Below are positions 1 through 6,168 of a stretch of 10,547 bases of DNA, piece after piece. The notes under the pieces are model-generated. The model had not been told where the DNA came from, made no database searches, and worked only from the letters and a program-made list of their open reading frames with translations. Location of the stretch: contig CP070706.1 of assembly GCA_020350085.1 (NCBI GenBank), positions 2,908,809 to 2,919,355 of the forward strand. The letters are read 5' to 3'. Origin of the DNA: Acidobacteriota bacterium. Its GTDB lineage: Bacteria; Acidobacteriota; Polarisedimenticolia; J045. Position 1 is the first letter of the stretch, and the number at the start of each line of letters is the position of its first letter. The translations under genes were made by a program, and so were the position numbers.

Positions 1-347
1 ACGACCGTCCAGCCTGCTCCGGCCCTGAGAGCGACCTCCAGAGCACCGACGTTGAACCTTCCTTTGTAAAGGACGTTGTCGAGCTCGCCGTAACCGCTGC
101 TCCACAGCGAGGGGGACGCCCCTTCGGGTCCGTAGTCGACCAAAACGCGGGGCGTGAATCCACCGTCGGAGCCGTAGGAGAACTCACCGACCAGGACACC
201 GTCGATGCGATCCCCGTACGACTCGTCCACGGCGTCGCCGTCGGAAAACGGCAGATCGAACGTCAGCACGCTGGCCGTCGATTCGTGAGCAGACAAGCAG
301 AACAGGACTGTCAGGAGCGACAAGACAAACCGAGTGCGCGTCACCAT
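1..347 (-). CDS. Exported hypothetical protein, N-terminal part (truncated by window edge)
   Basis: This reading frame begins with ATG at 345-347 and stays open to the left edge, giving 115 visible residues. It starts with a typical Sec signal peptide: basic residues R4 and R6, a hydrophobic core at about 7-20 and a likely cleavage after A25 (STA-S). The mature part, rich in Gly, Asp, Ser and aromatic residues, contains DGDAVDESYGDRIDG, YGSDGGFTPRVLVDYG and SGYGELDNVLY. From memory this resembles small exported proteins, often with a PEP-CTERM sorting tail, in Planctomycetes and related metagenomic lineages; that is an inference, and the C-terminus that would show a sorting signal is outside the window. 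The start is supported by a GAGGGGG Shine-Dalgarno-like stretch (355-361) seven bases upstream. That stretch lies inside a hairpin. The function is unknown. Confidence 0.75.
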   Translation of the reverse strand, partial: MVTRTRFVLSLLTVLFCLSAHESTASVLTFDLPFSDGDAVDESYGDRIDGVLVGEFSYGSDGGFTPRVLVDYGPEGASPSLWSSGYGELDNVLYKGRFNVGALEVALRAGAGWTV

Positions 348-349
348 GC

Positions 350-380
350 CGAGACCCCCTCGCAGCCGGAGGCGGTCTCG
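350..380 (-). promoter_or_regulatory. Hairpin burying the ribosome binding site of the exported protein gene
   Basis: On the minus strand CGAGACC (380-374) pairs with GGTCTCG (356-350), and CCTC (372-369) pairs with GAGG (361-358). These are separated by one G-G mismatch and close a 7-base loop. The 11-bp stem contains the whole GAGGGGG Shine-Dalgarno stretch (361-355) and ends two bases before the ATG. Ribosome access would require melting of the stem or remodelling by a protein or RNA. The pairing is seen directly; the regulatory role is inferred. Confidence 0.55.
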
Positions 381-399
381 TGTCCGCATGAAGTTTATC

Positions 400-432
400 G
401 CGTCGACCCCATTCTCATGGGGTGTCTGACGC
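400..432 (-). terminator. Stem-loop between the metalloprotease and the exported protein gene
   Basis: ACCCCAT (406-412) and ATGGGGT (417-423) form a perfect 7-bp stem with a 4-base loop. GCGTC (400-404) and GACGC (428-432) extend it by 5 bp across an asymmetric internal loop. It lies 137 bases past the metalloprotease stop and 53 bases before the next start. There is no U-run after it, so it could be a weak or factor-assisted terminator, a processing site, or part of the 5' leader of the downstream gene. Confidence 0.35.
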
Positions 433-486
433 GACCCTTCTGACCCAGGACCGGACCGGCCTTACCCGACTTCGAGCGGAGCTTAC

Positions 487-506
487 GACGAACAGCGCAG
501 TTCGTC
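487..506 (-). terminator. Short inverted repeat downstream of the metalloprotease gene
   Basis: GACGAAC (487-493) and GTTCGTC (500-506) are a perfect 7-bp inverted repeat around a 6-base loop, 63 bases beyond the metalloprotease stop codon. It could fold at the 3' end of that transcript. No U-tract follows on the minus strand, so a classic intrinsic terminator is not demonstrated. The rest of 348-568 shows no gene. Confidence 0.3.
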
Positions 507-568
507 CCGCAACTTCTTCATTTCGCTCGTTTTACAAGCTCGTAAGTTTGTCGGTCGCGGGGCGTGCG

Positions 569-3500
569 CTACGGACCCTCCTCGCCGCAGGCGTTGGCAC
601 CGCTGACCAGATAGAACCAGCTGTGCGCGGTCGCGCCCTCACCGAGATCGTCGAAGTACAGCTCGCCCGTCTCGTCGAGCTGGCCGAAGCTATCCGGCTG
701 CGGCGCGTCGGAGCGATAGACCCGATAGCTCGCCGCGCCGAGAGCGTTCGGCCACTCGAGACGAACGTGAGCGCCGCCGACGAGCCGGACGGCGAGATCG
801 TGCACTTCTTCGGGACTCGGCTGCGAGATCTGATCCGCGCCGGCGGCGATGACGGGGTTGGCGTCCATCAGGCCGCCGTTGTTCGGACCCACACCGCACG
901 ACTCGCCGTTTTCCGCTCTCACCCGATAGAACACGACCAACCCGCCGGTCGGAGCCGTCGGGTCGTCGTAGCTCAGCCCCGCGATGCCGCTCGCGATCAG
1001 ATTGTCCACTGAGGGCTCGAAATCCGGGCTCGTGTCGCGGTACATGGCGTAGGTTCCCGCTCCGCCAGAGCCCCATGCGACCGCTTCGTCCCACTCGATG
1101 GTGATACCGGTCGGCGCACAGGCGTCTTTGTCACGAATGTCGGTGATCCCGGCAAACGAGGGCGCCCAGCTGCAGTCGCTGCAGGGGGCGTAGTCCGGCA
1201 GGGATCCATCTTTGAAGATGACGTCGTCGACGTTCCAGCCCGAGTACTCGTTCGTGCTGTTGGACTGCTGCCGGAACTCGAGATGCACGGCGGGCTGCCC
1301 GTCGACGTTTCCAGCGAGGTCCCACTCCATCAGCTGGAACTCCGCGTCGGAAACGTTCGCATCATCGCTGCGGTACAGTGGGTACCCCGGCCCGGCAAAC
1401 AGCCACAGCGACGCCTCGTCGCTCGCTTCCGTGTTCAAACGACGATGTAGGATCAGCTTGGTGTTGACCCACGTCGTGGCGTCCAGTACGGGCGAGCGAG
1501 CGCTCTCGTCGATGCCGCTCTCGTAATCGCCCGCGGCAGCGCCCTGGCCGCTGAGGTCGTGTCCCAGCACCGAGACGTTGTTGTAGGCCGACGCTGGATC
1601 CGCTCGGCCGCTCGAGCCTCCCAGTCCCAGAGGCTCACCCACCTCCCACTCGCCGTCGAGCTCCCAACCCGCGGCCCCCGTTTCGAAATTATCCCGCCAG
1701 TAAAGACCCGGGATGTCGTACGTCAGAAACGCAAACGGCTGGCCGTTATCGTCGAGCACCGTCGTGTTGCCGAACCGGTCGGAGCTGCTGACCCGGAAGT
1801 AGACCTCGCCGCAGAAGTCGAACTGATTGAGCGTCCGCCCGTGAGTCGTCACCAGAGCGCCGGCCGAGCTGACCTCGCCGAGCGCGGGTGTCGTGCCCCA
1901 CTCCAACACCGTATCTGCCGCTTCTTCCGTGCTCCAGCGGATTGTCGCGCGGGCGTTGGTGATCGACTCGACGCGCAGCGAACGGATCACCGGACCCACG
2001 CAGTCGATCTCCGCGGTGTCGAACGAGACGGCTGTCCCACCGGTCCCGTCGTCGGCGTCTTCGTAGCTGACGGTCACGATGTCGCCGTTTGCGACCTGCA
2101 CGACGCCATCGGACACCGGCTCGCCCGAGGAAGTCGCGATGGAACCGGTGAACTTTGACGTGTTCGGCCCCGTCTCCGTGACGGTCACTTCCTCGGCCTG
2201 CGTTTCGGTCGTGCTCGTCACGAGCAGCGTCTGCGTTTCCACGGCTTCGGGATCTCGGTTGAGGTCGAGATCGACGACGCTGAACGAGACTGTGTCCGAG
2301 CACGAGTAGTCCGGATCATCGATCGTCACCTGCCCCGCGTGGCACGGCTGCGGTCCCTCGCCGAAGTCTCCCAGCGTCTCGAAGTGGAAGTACACGCCCG
2401 CGTTGTCGTCGAGTGCCGTGTTACCCGCGAGGTCGCTCGATTGGACCTCGTAGTAGTACACCGTGCACTCGGCGAGCCCGTTGAGCTGCACCTGATGTGA
2501 CGTGACGAGCTCCGAGCGGCTCGACGATTCCGTCGGCGGGATCGTCTCGCCCCAGACGACGACGCTGTCCGATGGCTCGTCAGTACTCCAGTCGATCCGC
2601 GCACTGCTGACGGTGACGTTCGATTCCGTGACCCCCGAGATCAACGGGAACACGCAGTCCGACGCTGCGGAGTGGCTGCGCAAGATGTTCTGCAGACCCT
2701 CGCCGTCGTCGGCATCGAGGTATTCGACAAAAAGGGCGTCGTCGTGAGTGGTCGAAACAAGCCCATCTCCGCTGGTTGCGGCCTCGGAGCTACTCATGAT
2801 CTCCCCGGCATACACGCCCGAACCGGCTTCCGTCTCGTTCAACACGACCGTTTCGGGCACCATCTCCGTATCCGACCAGACGCTGACCTCTACGCTCGAA
2901 GCGCCCGCGTTGGCATCGACCACCTGAAGTGTGATCGCATGGCTGCAGCCGTACACCGGCTGCATGAAGCGGACCTTGCCAGCGAAACGCCGAGGTGTCA
3001 GCTCGAGACAGTTCGAGACGCGGCCGATGCAGGCGTCGTTCGTCCCGAGCGCCTGCACGCGGTAGTAGACTGGCACCTCGTTGGCGAGCTCGTCGTCGAT
3101 CAGAGACGTCGATGACGAGTCGACCTCGCCGATAATCAGCTGACCCCGATCACAGCCGAGGTTGTTGCGATAGACGAGATAGCTGCCCGCGTTGGACACG
3201 CCGGTCCAGCTCAGCTCGGCGCTGCCGTTGACCGCTGAGCCGCTCAGGCTCGGCGCCGCGATCGCCGGGCAGGCGCCGCTGTTTTGGTGCTCCGGATCGG
3301 ACGCACTGCCGCAGGCGATGTCGTGCCGGGCAAAGGCGGCGAAGATCGCCGCGGCATGAGGCGTACCGTTACTCAAGTTGCCGTCGTCGTCGTCCGCGAG
3401 GCGCATGCGGTGAAACCAACTTCCGCTACCGCAGCTATCCGAATCTGGCAGCGAGCAGTTGTAGATGTCGCCGCCCGAGCCATCACGGGACAGATACCAG

Positions 3501-5308
3501 AGCCGCTCTGCGATCTGCCACGCACTGTCGGCGTCGATGCCCATCGCCGGAAGATCGCGTGTCGCGAGATCGAAAACCGACTCGCTCGGTACGTGGCTTT
3601 CGCAGTGGACTTGCTTGCCGCACGGGCCCGATCCGCTATCGCAGTAGACGTCGTTGAACCCGGAAGGCGTCGCCGGAGTGTGGGCCGCGCGCTTGTCCCA
3701 GTCCATCTCGCGCACGCCCGTGCAATCGAGGCAGGCATCACCAAAACCGCTGCAGTTGACACCGGGCCGGAACCCGCGGCCGATGCACGATTCGTGCGAG
3801 TTGAAAATCGCCGCCACGTCCGCGTACGACTCCGAGGAGTTATCGTAGCCGCCGCCGTCGTACTGGTCCATGCCGTGCGCCCACTCGTGGACCATCACGC
3901 CAGAGATCTCGCCTGTGTTCGCACAGCCGCCGCCCGACTTGTAGAAGTTGACGGACCCGTTCCAGTAGGCGTTGCAGGTGCTGTTGATGTTGATGTTGTC
4001 GGTCAGCCGCTGCGTGAGCCAGGTGTTGTCCGGCAAGTAGGCCCGCGCCACCTGCTTAGCGAAATCGAGGTGGTAGTACGACGTCCGCGCCGCGCGCGTG
4101 TTGCCGGCCGACGCGCCGGGAGCGACGTTGCAGTCGGTCGCCGGACTGACGCCGAGATCGAGCGGCTGATCGCAGTAGACCGACTCGCTGATGGCGCCGC
4201 AGTTGTCGTTGACGCGGACGTACTGGCCGACGAGATTCGTATTCACATCGGCGAAGAAGCTGCTGCAACCGTATCGGCCCTGGTCTCCAGCGTATCCGTC
4301 CGGCGCGCCGTCCTCGCTGAAGTCGGCGTAAGGAATCGGAAAGCCCGCGATCTCGCAGCCGTCGTTGCCGCAGTCACCATCGTTGGTGATCGGGAACACG
4401 CCGCCCCTGATCGTCTCGTAGCGTGTGTCGTCGAACAGCGCGACGACTTGCCCGCTGTCGGCGTCCACCTCGGCGACCCACGTGGGCGCTTCGCCGGGAG
4501 CGCGAAGCGCGAAGCGCCAGACGAGCTGGTGCTCGTAGCCCTCACCGAGCGGGCCATCCCAAGTCGCGCCGCGAGCGCGACGCGGATCGACCGGCACCAG
4601 GCGCAGCTCGCCCGGATTCAGCTCGACGAACGGCTCGGAAGCCTCGAGATCGAGATAGTCGTCGAGCGCAGCGCGAGCCTGCTCGCGAGAGAGAGCCGGA
4701 TCCGTGCTGCGCCGGACCGGCGCCCAACGATAAGTACCGAAAGCCACCAGGTTGCCGTGCGCGACATGGAAGTCGTAGCGTGCCCCCTGCACGGCGACAC
4801 CTTCGACGATCTGGCGGAAAGCGACGCGCCAAACCTCGCCGGTCTGGCCCGACGCCTCGAGATCGAGCTCTATCTGGCCGTCCCAGTAACCGAGAAGGTG
4901 CGGGTGACGCTCGACGAAACGGCGCGCCAGGTCGGCGAGTTCTTCTATCGTTGCCGGCTGGGACGGCGTGAGATCGTTCCCACCGCCAGCCGTCCAGGCG
5001 ATGCCGCTTCCATGGGCCAGGCTCGGAAGCCCCGATCGAGCATCGAGCCAGACCGACCAGCCGCCCCCGTAGGCCACCCTCTGCGAGGCGATGAACTGCT
5101 CCCATCCGGCGCGCAGCGGATGACCTTCCGGCAGAGAGTCCCATTCGCGCGCCTTGAGCCCGATGACGGCACCGGGCTCGGGAATCGTCAGGGCGTCGAA
5201 ACGGCTCGTCGGCCGCGGCTGCTCGAAGGCGAGCGAGGGCGCGCCGAGCAGCAGCGTCAGCAGCAACGCAAAGACACAGGCATGGATAGACTCGCGACGG
5301 GACGTCAT
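569..5308 (-). CDS. Large secreted zinc metalloprotease (HEWAH), FTP/PepSY-type propeptide and multi-domain tail
   Basis: A 1579-residue protein predicted to be exported and to cleave proteins outside the cell. Residues 1-28 are a signal peptide (hydrophobic core 11-22, GAPSLA-F). Residues of about 110-293 resemble the FTP/PepSY propeptide of M4/M36 proteases (YDFHVAHGNLVAFG; WVAEVDADSGQVVA). The catalytic region has the zinc motif HEWAH at 474-478, with E493 in SSESYAD as the likely third ligand. A conserved-looking Asp-rich DDDDGNLSNGTPH (639-651) closes the domain and may bind calcium. The tail holds an Fn3-like domain (683-773), two copies of a 200-residue unit (788-980 and 1002-1198), a MAM/jelly-roll-like domain (1203-1367, ending GWNVDDVIFKDG), and Fn3-like domains at 1385-1485 and 1498-1579. 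The many cysteines fit an extracytoplasmic protein. The ATG has a perfect AGGAGG eight bases upstream. No membrane anchor or known sorting signal is visible, and the protein stops abruptly after NACGEEGP. The protease class is confident; the substrate is unknown. Confidence 0.9.
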   Translation of the reverse strand: MTSRRESIHACVFALLLTLLLGAPSLAFEQPRPTSRFDALTIPEPGAVIGLKAREWDSLPEGHPLRAGWEQFIASQRVAYGGGWSVWLDARSGLPSLAHGSGIAWTAGGGNDLTPSQPATIEELADLARRFVERHPHLLGYWDGQIELDLEASGQTGEVWRVAFRQIVEGVAVQGARYDFHVAHGNLVAFGTYRWAPVRRSTDPALSREQARAALDDYLDLEASEPFVELNPGELRLVPVDPRRARGATWDGPLGEGYEHQLVWRFALRAPGEAPTWVAEVDADSGQVVALFDDTRYETIRGGVFPITNDGDCGNDGCEIAGFPIPYADFSEDGAPDGYAGDQGRYGCSSFFADVNTNLVGQYVRVNDNCGAISESVYCDQPLDLGVSPATDCNVAPGASAGNTRAARTSYYHLDFAKQVARAYLPDNTWLTQRLTDNININSTCNAYWNGSVNFYKSGGGCANTGEISGVMVHEWAHGMDQYDGGGYDNSSESYADVAAIFNSHESCIGRGFRPGVNCSGFGDACLDCTGVREMDWDKRAAHTPATPSGFNDVYCDSGSGPCGKQVHCESHVPSESVFDLATRDLPAMGIDADSAWQIAERLWYLSRDGSGGDIYNCSLPDSDSCGSGSWFHRMRLADDDDGNLSNGTPHAAAIFAAFARHDIACGSASDPEHQNSGACPAIAAPSLSGSAVNGSAELSWTGVSNAGSYLVYRNNLGCDRGQLIIGEVDSSSTSLIDDELANEVPVYYRVQALGTNDACIGRVSNCLELTPRRFAGKVRFMQPVYGCSHAITLQVVDANAGASSVEVSVWSDTEMVPETVVLNETEAGSGVYAGEIMSSSEAATSGDGLVSTTHDDALFVEYLDADDGEGLQNILRSHSAASDCVFPLISGVTESNVTVSSARIDWSTDEPSDSVVVWGETIPPTESSSRSELVTSHQVQLNGLAECTVYYYEVQSSDLAGNTALDDNAGVYFHFETLGDFGEGPQPCHAGQVTIDDPDYSCSDTVSFSVVDLDLNRDPEAVETQTLLVTSTTETQAEEVTVTETGPNTSKFTGSIATSSGEPVSDGVVQVANGDIVTVSYEDADDGTGGTAVSFDTAEIDCVGPVIRSLRVESITNARATIRWSTEEAADTVLEWGTTPALGEVSSAGALVTTHGRTLNQFDFCGEVYFRVSSSDRFGNTTVLDDNGQPFAFLTYDIPGLYWRDNFETGAAGWELDGEWEVGEPLGLGGSSGRADPASAYNNVSVLGHDLSGQGAAAGDYESGIDESARSPVLDATTWVNTKLILHRRLNTEASDEASLWLFAGPGYPLYRSDDANVSDAEFQLMEWDLAGNVDGQPAVHLEFRQQSNSTNEYSGWNVDDVIFKDGSLPDYAPCSDCSWAPSFAGITDIRDKDACAPTGITIEWDEAVAWGSGGAGTYAMYRDTSPDFEPSVDNLIASGIAGLSYDDPTAPTGGLVVFYRVRAENGESCGVGPNNGGLMDANPVIAAGADQISQPSPEEVHDLAVRLVGGAHVRLEWPNALGAASYRVYRSDAPQPDSFGQLDETGELYFDDLGEGATAHSWFYLVSGANACGEEGP
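1718..2947 (-). repeat. Tandem duplication of a two-domain unit inside the metalloprotease tail
   Basis: The unit occurs at residues 788-980 (2947-2369) and 1002-1198 (2305-1716). Each copy has a beta-sandwich half and an Fn3-like half. In the first half a Cys-x-(D/H) start leads to VVD, a run of alternating V/T residues, ETG/EAG, then F/Y-x-G-x-I, and ends VEYLDADDG or VSYEDADDG. In the second half ARIDWSTDEPSDSVVVWG parallels ATIRWSTEEAADTVLEWG, with SELVTSH/GALVTTH and SSDLAGNT/SSDRFGNT also matching, each followed by a DDN. The copies are diverged, so this is an old duplication. Confidence 0.75.
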
Positions 5309-5316
5309 GACGCTCT

Positions 5317-5322
5317 CCTCCT
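5317..5322 (-). promoter_or_regulatory. Ribosome binding site of the metalloprotease gene
   Basis: The minus strand reads AGGAGG, a perfect Shine-Dalgarno core, eight bases before the ATG at 5308. This fixes the start of the 1579-residue protein and predicts efficient initiation when the site is free. Confidence 0.8.
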
Positions 5323-5447
5323 CGGCACTCGCGGCACTCTCGGGGGCGGCGGGCGTCGAAGAGGCTCGGAGCGTCTGGCCACTCGGCCGGAACGACCTGA
5401 CGCGGCGCTCGTCGCAGCCGCCGTCGATGCAAAACCAGCTCGTGAGC

Positions 5448-5493
5448 AGCCGAGCGCTGCAGGCCCAGTATCCCCTTTCTCAGCGCTCGGGCT
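5448..5493 (-). promoter_or_regulatory. Strong stem-loop at the predicted 5' end of the metalloprotease mRNA
   Basis: CCGAGCGCTG (5450-5459) and CAGCGCTCGG (5481-5490) are a perfect 10-bp inverted repeat with a 21-base loop; AGC/GCT at the outer ends can lengthen it across a one-base bulge. It begins within a few bases of the transcription start predicted from the promoter at 5503-5531, so the mRNA would open with this hairpin. The minus-strand loop contains GAAAGGGG. Possible roles are 5' stabilisation, attenuation or a protein or small-RNA target. It could also act as DNA (operator). The repeat is seen; the role is inferred. Confidence 0.5.
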
Positions 5494-5502
5494 AACAAAC
5501 TG

Positions 5503-5531
5503 TTAATACGCTAAACCATAGCAGGAGACAA
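5503..5531 (-). promoter_or_regulatory. Sigma70-like promoter candidate for the metalloprotease gene
   Basis: On the minus strand TTGTCT (5531-5526) and TATTAA (5508-5503) are separated by exactly 17 bases, each matching four of six consensus positions. It sits in a locally AT-rich stretch in otherwise GC-rich DNA. Transcription would start near 5496, leaving an untranslated leader of about 188 bases. Confidence 0.45.
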
Positions 5532-5560
5532 CGGGTTCTGGGCTGGATCCATAAGTCATT

Positions 5561-5577
5561 GCAAACAAATCATTTGC
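5561..5577. promoter_or_regulatory. AT-rich palindrome upstream of the metalloprotease promoter
   Basis: CAAATCATTTG (5566-5576) is a perfect 5-bp inverted repeat around one central base. It overlaps a second inverted repeat, GCAAA (5561-5565) with TTTGC (5573-5577). It lies about 30 bp upstream of the -35 candidate, a usual place for an activator site. It does not match the FNR or CRP consensus. It could also be chance in an AT-rich island. Confidence 0.3.
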
Positions 5578-5593
5578 TGTCTCGCTCGGATGA

Positions 5594-5628
5594 AGACGCG
5601 CTGGTCCCACACGGCCCGCGCGCCGTCT
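5594..5628 (-). terminator. Hairpin downstream of the CoA-binding protein gene
   Basis: AGACG (5594-5598) pairs with CGTCT (5624-5628). The adjoining CGC and GCG extend the stem to 8 bp across a one-base bulge, with an 18-base GC-rich loop. On the minus strand it begins 24 bases after the stop codon at 5652. No U-tract follows, so a factor-independent terminator is only a possibility. Confidence 0.3.
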
Positions 5629-5651
5629 CACCGGCACAAATGCTCCGCTCT

Positions 5652-6089
5652 TCAGTACTTTCCGAGGAGCTTCATGATCCACTTGTGGATCGAGTGATAC
5701 GTGAAGCCGGGTGTGACGTACATGACCGCACAGGTGCCCGCACGGACGCTGATTCCCTCGCGCTTCGCCAGCGCAAGCGCTTCCGGGGTGTCCGTCCCCA
5801 TGTGAATCCAGACGTCGCGGATGCCGGCCTCGGCCGCTTTCGCCACCCACTCGGCCGTTTCCTCTTTCGGCAGCTCGAACACGACCGCGTCCACCGGCGC
5901 GGGGAGCAGCTCGAGACGCGAGTATGTTGGGTCGCCCTCGATCTCGTCGATGGACGGATCGACGGCGAAGACCACTTTCCCGAGCTTCTTGAGGCCGCGG
6001 TAGGTCAGGCGCGGGAAGTTTCGCTTCGCATGGTGACCGACCACGGCGAACGAGCGGCGGTCCCAGAACGTTTCGTAGGTCGAAGCCAT
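5652..6089 (-). CDS. CoA-binding domain protein (YccU/CoA_binding_2-like)
   Basis: A 145-residue soluble protein that is essentially one Rossmann-type CoA-binding domain, related to the N-terminal domain of succinyl-CoA and acetyl-CoA synthetase (ADP-forming) alpha subunits. Visible hallmarks are the first strand and loop FAVVGHHAKRNFPRLTYRGLKKLG (about 14-37, given here as a span; key residues V16-V17-G18 and the R-x-x-x-R-x-L pattern), VVFAVDPSIDEIEGDPTYS (39-57), the PAPVDAVVF strand (64-72), DVWIHMGTDTPEA (92-104) and the late GTCAVMYV (118-125), where C120 sits at the usual Cys of this family. Such proteins are about 130-150 residues and bind CoA or acyl-CoA; their physiological role is poorly defined. 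The ATG at 6089 is preferred over longer in-frame starts because the domain begins a few residues later and GAGAGGGG (6105-6098) precedes it at suitable spacing. It is divergent from the phosphatase-like/thioesterase operon. Confidence 0.85.
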   Translation of the reverse strand: MASTYETFWDRRSFAVVGHHAKRNFPRLTYRGLKKLGKVVFAVDPSIDEIEGDPTYSRLELLPAPVDAVVFELPKEETAEWVAKAAEAGIRDVWIHMGTDTPEALALAKREGISVRAGTCAVMYVTPGFTYHSIHKWIMKLLGKY

Positions 6090-6132
6090 CGATCGGACCC
6101 CTCTCTGTGAACTCGAACCAAGTCCGACCCGG

Positions 6133-6138
6133 ATTCTA
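6133..6138 (-). promoter_or_regulatory. -10 element candidate for the CoA-binding protein gene
   Basis: The minus strand reads TAGAAT, five of six matches to TATAAT. It would start transcription near 6126 and give a leader of about 37 bases containing the GAGAGGGG ribosome binding site. No convincing -35 is visible at 16-18 bp upstream, so an activator may be needed. It overlaps the -35 region of the opposing promoter. Confidence 0.4.
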
Positions 6139-6162
6139 AGCCAATCCTGGGCGGTGTATAGT
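6134..6162 (+). promoter_or_regulatory. Promoter candidate for the phosphatase-like/thioesterase operon
   Basis: TATAGT (6157-6162) matches five of six -10 positions. TTCTAA (6134-6139) is a weak -35 at 17 bp. The predicted transcription start, six to seven bases after the -10, coincides with the A of the ATG at 6169, which implies a leaderless mRNA. Confidence 0.45.
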
Positions 6163-6168
6163 CGGACC

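Larger units (their letters stand above)
5309..5651. other. 343-bp intergenic region carrying the leader and promoter of the metalloprotease gene
   Basis: No gene is supported here. Reading leftwards it contains the 3' hairpin of the CoA-binding gene (5594-5628), an AT-rich palindrome (5561-5577), a promoter candidate (5503-5531) and a structured untranslated leader of about 190 bases ending in the ribosome binding site. Within the leader CGAAGAGG (5357-5364) could pair, with one G-U, with the Shine-Dalgarno segment at 5317-5324 across a 32-base loop; a short GGCC/GGCC hairpin lies at 5377-5388. I do not recognise a known riboswitch class. Confidence 0.6.
6093..6168. promoter_or_regulatory. 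Three TCGGAC elements in the divergent promoter region
   Basis: TCGGACC occurs at 6093-6099 and again at 6162-6168. The inverted form GTCCGAC lies at 6122-6128, making a perfect 7-bp inverted repeat with GTCGGAC at 6161-6167 across 32 bases. The outer copies overlap or adjoin the start regions of the two divergent genes. This would suit one regulator controlling both, but chance in GC-rich DNA is possible. Confidence 0.35.

Noticed and set aside
5448..5493. TPP-type riboswitch suggested by CUGAGA in the leader hairpin
   Set aside because: Only the single CUGAGA string matches. The other conserved thi-box segments are absent in the right order, and the gene is a protease with no thiamine link.
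3284..5506. 740-codon open frame on the plus strand opposite the metalloprotease
   Set aside because: It is fully antisense to a well-supported gene, its translation is Arg/Ala/Val-rich without any recognisable domain, and long antisense frames are expected in GC-rich coding DNA.
5561..5577. FNR or CRP operator
   Set aside because: The palindrome does not fit TTGAT-N4-ATCAA or TGTGA-N6-TCACA, so it is reported only as an unnamed palindrome.
6154..6168. Upstream GTG start for the lipoprotein gene
   Set aside because: It would lie upstream of the predicted transcription start and overlap the -10 element, and it adds MYSRT before a complete signal peptide. It remains possible only if transcription begins further upstream.
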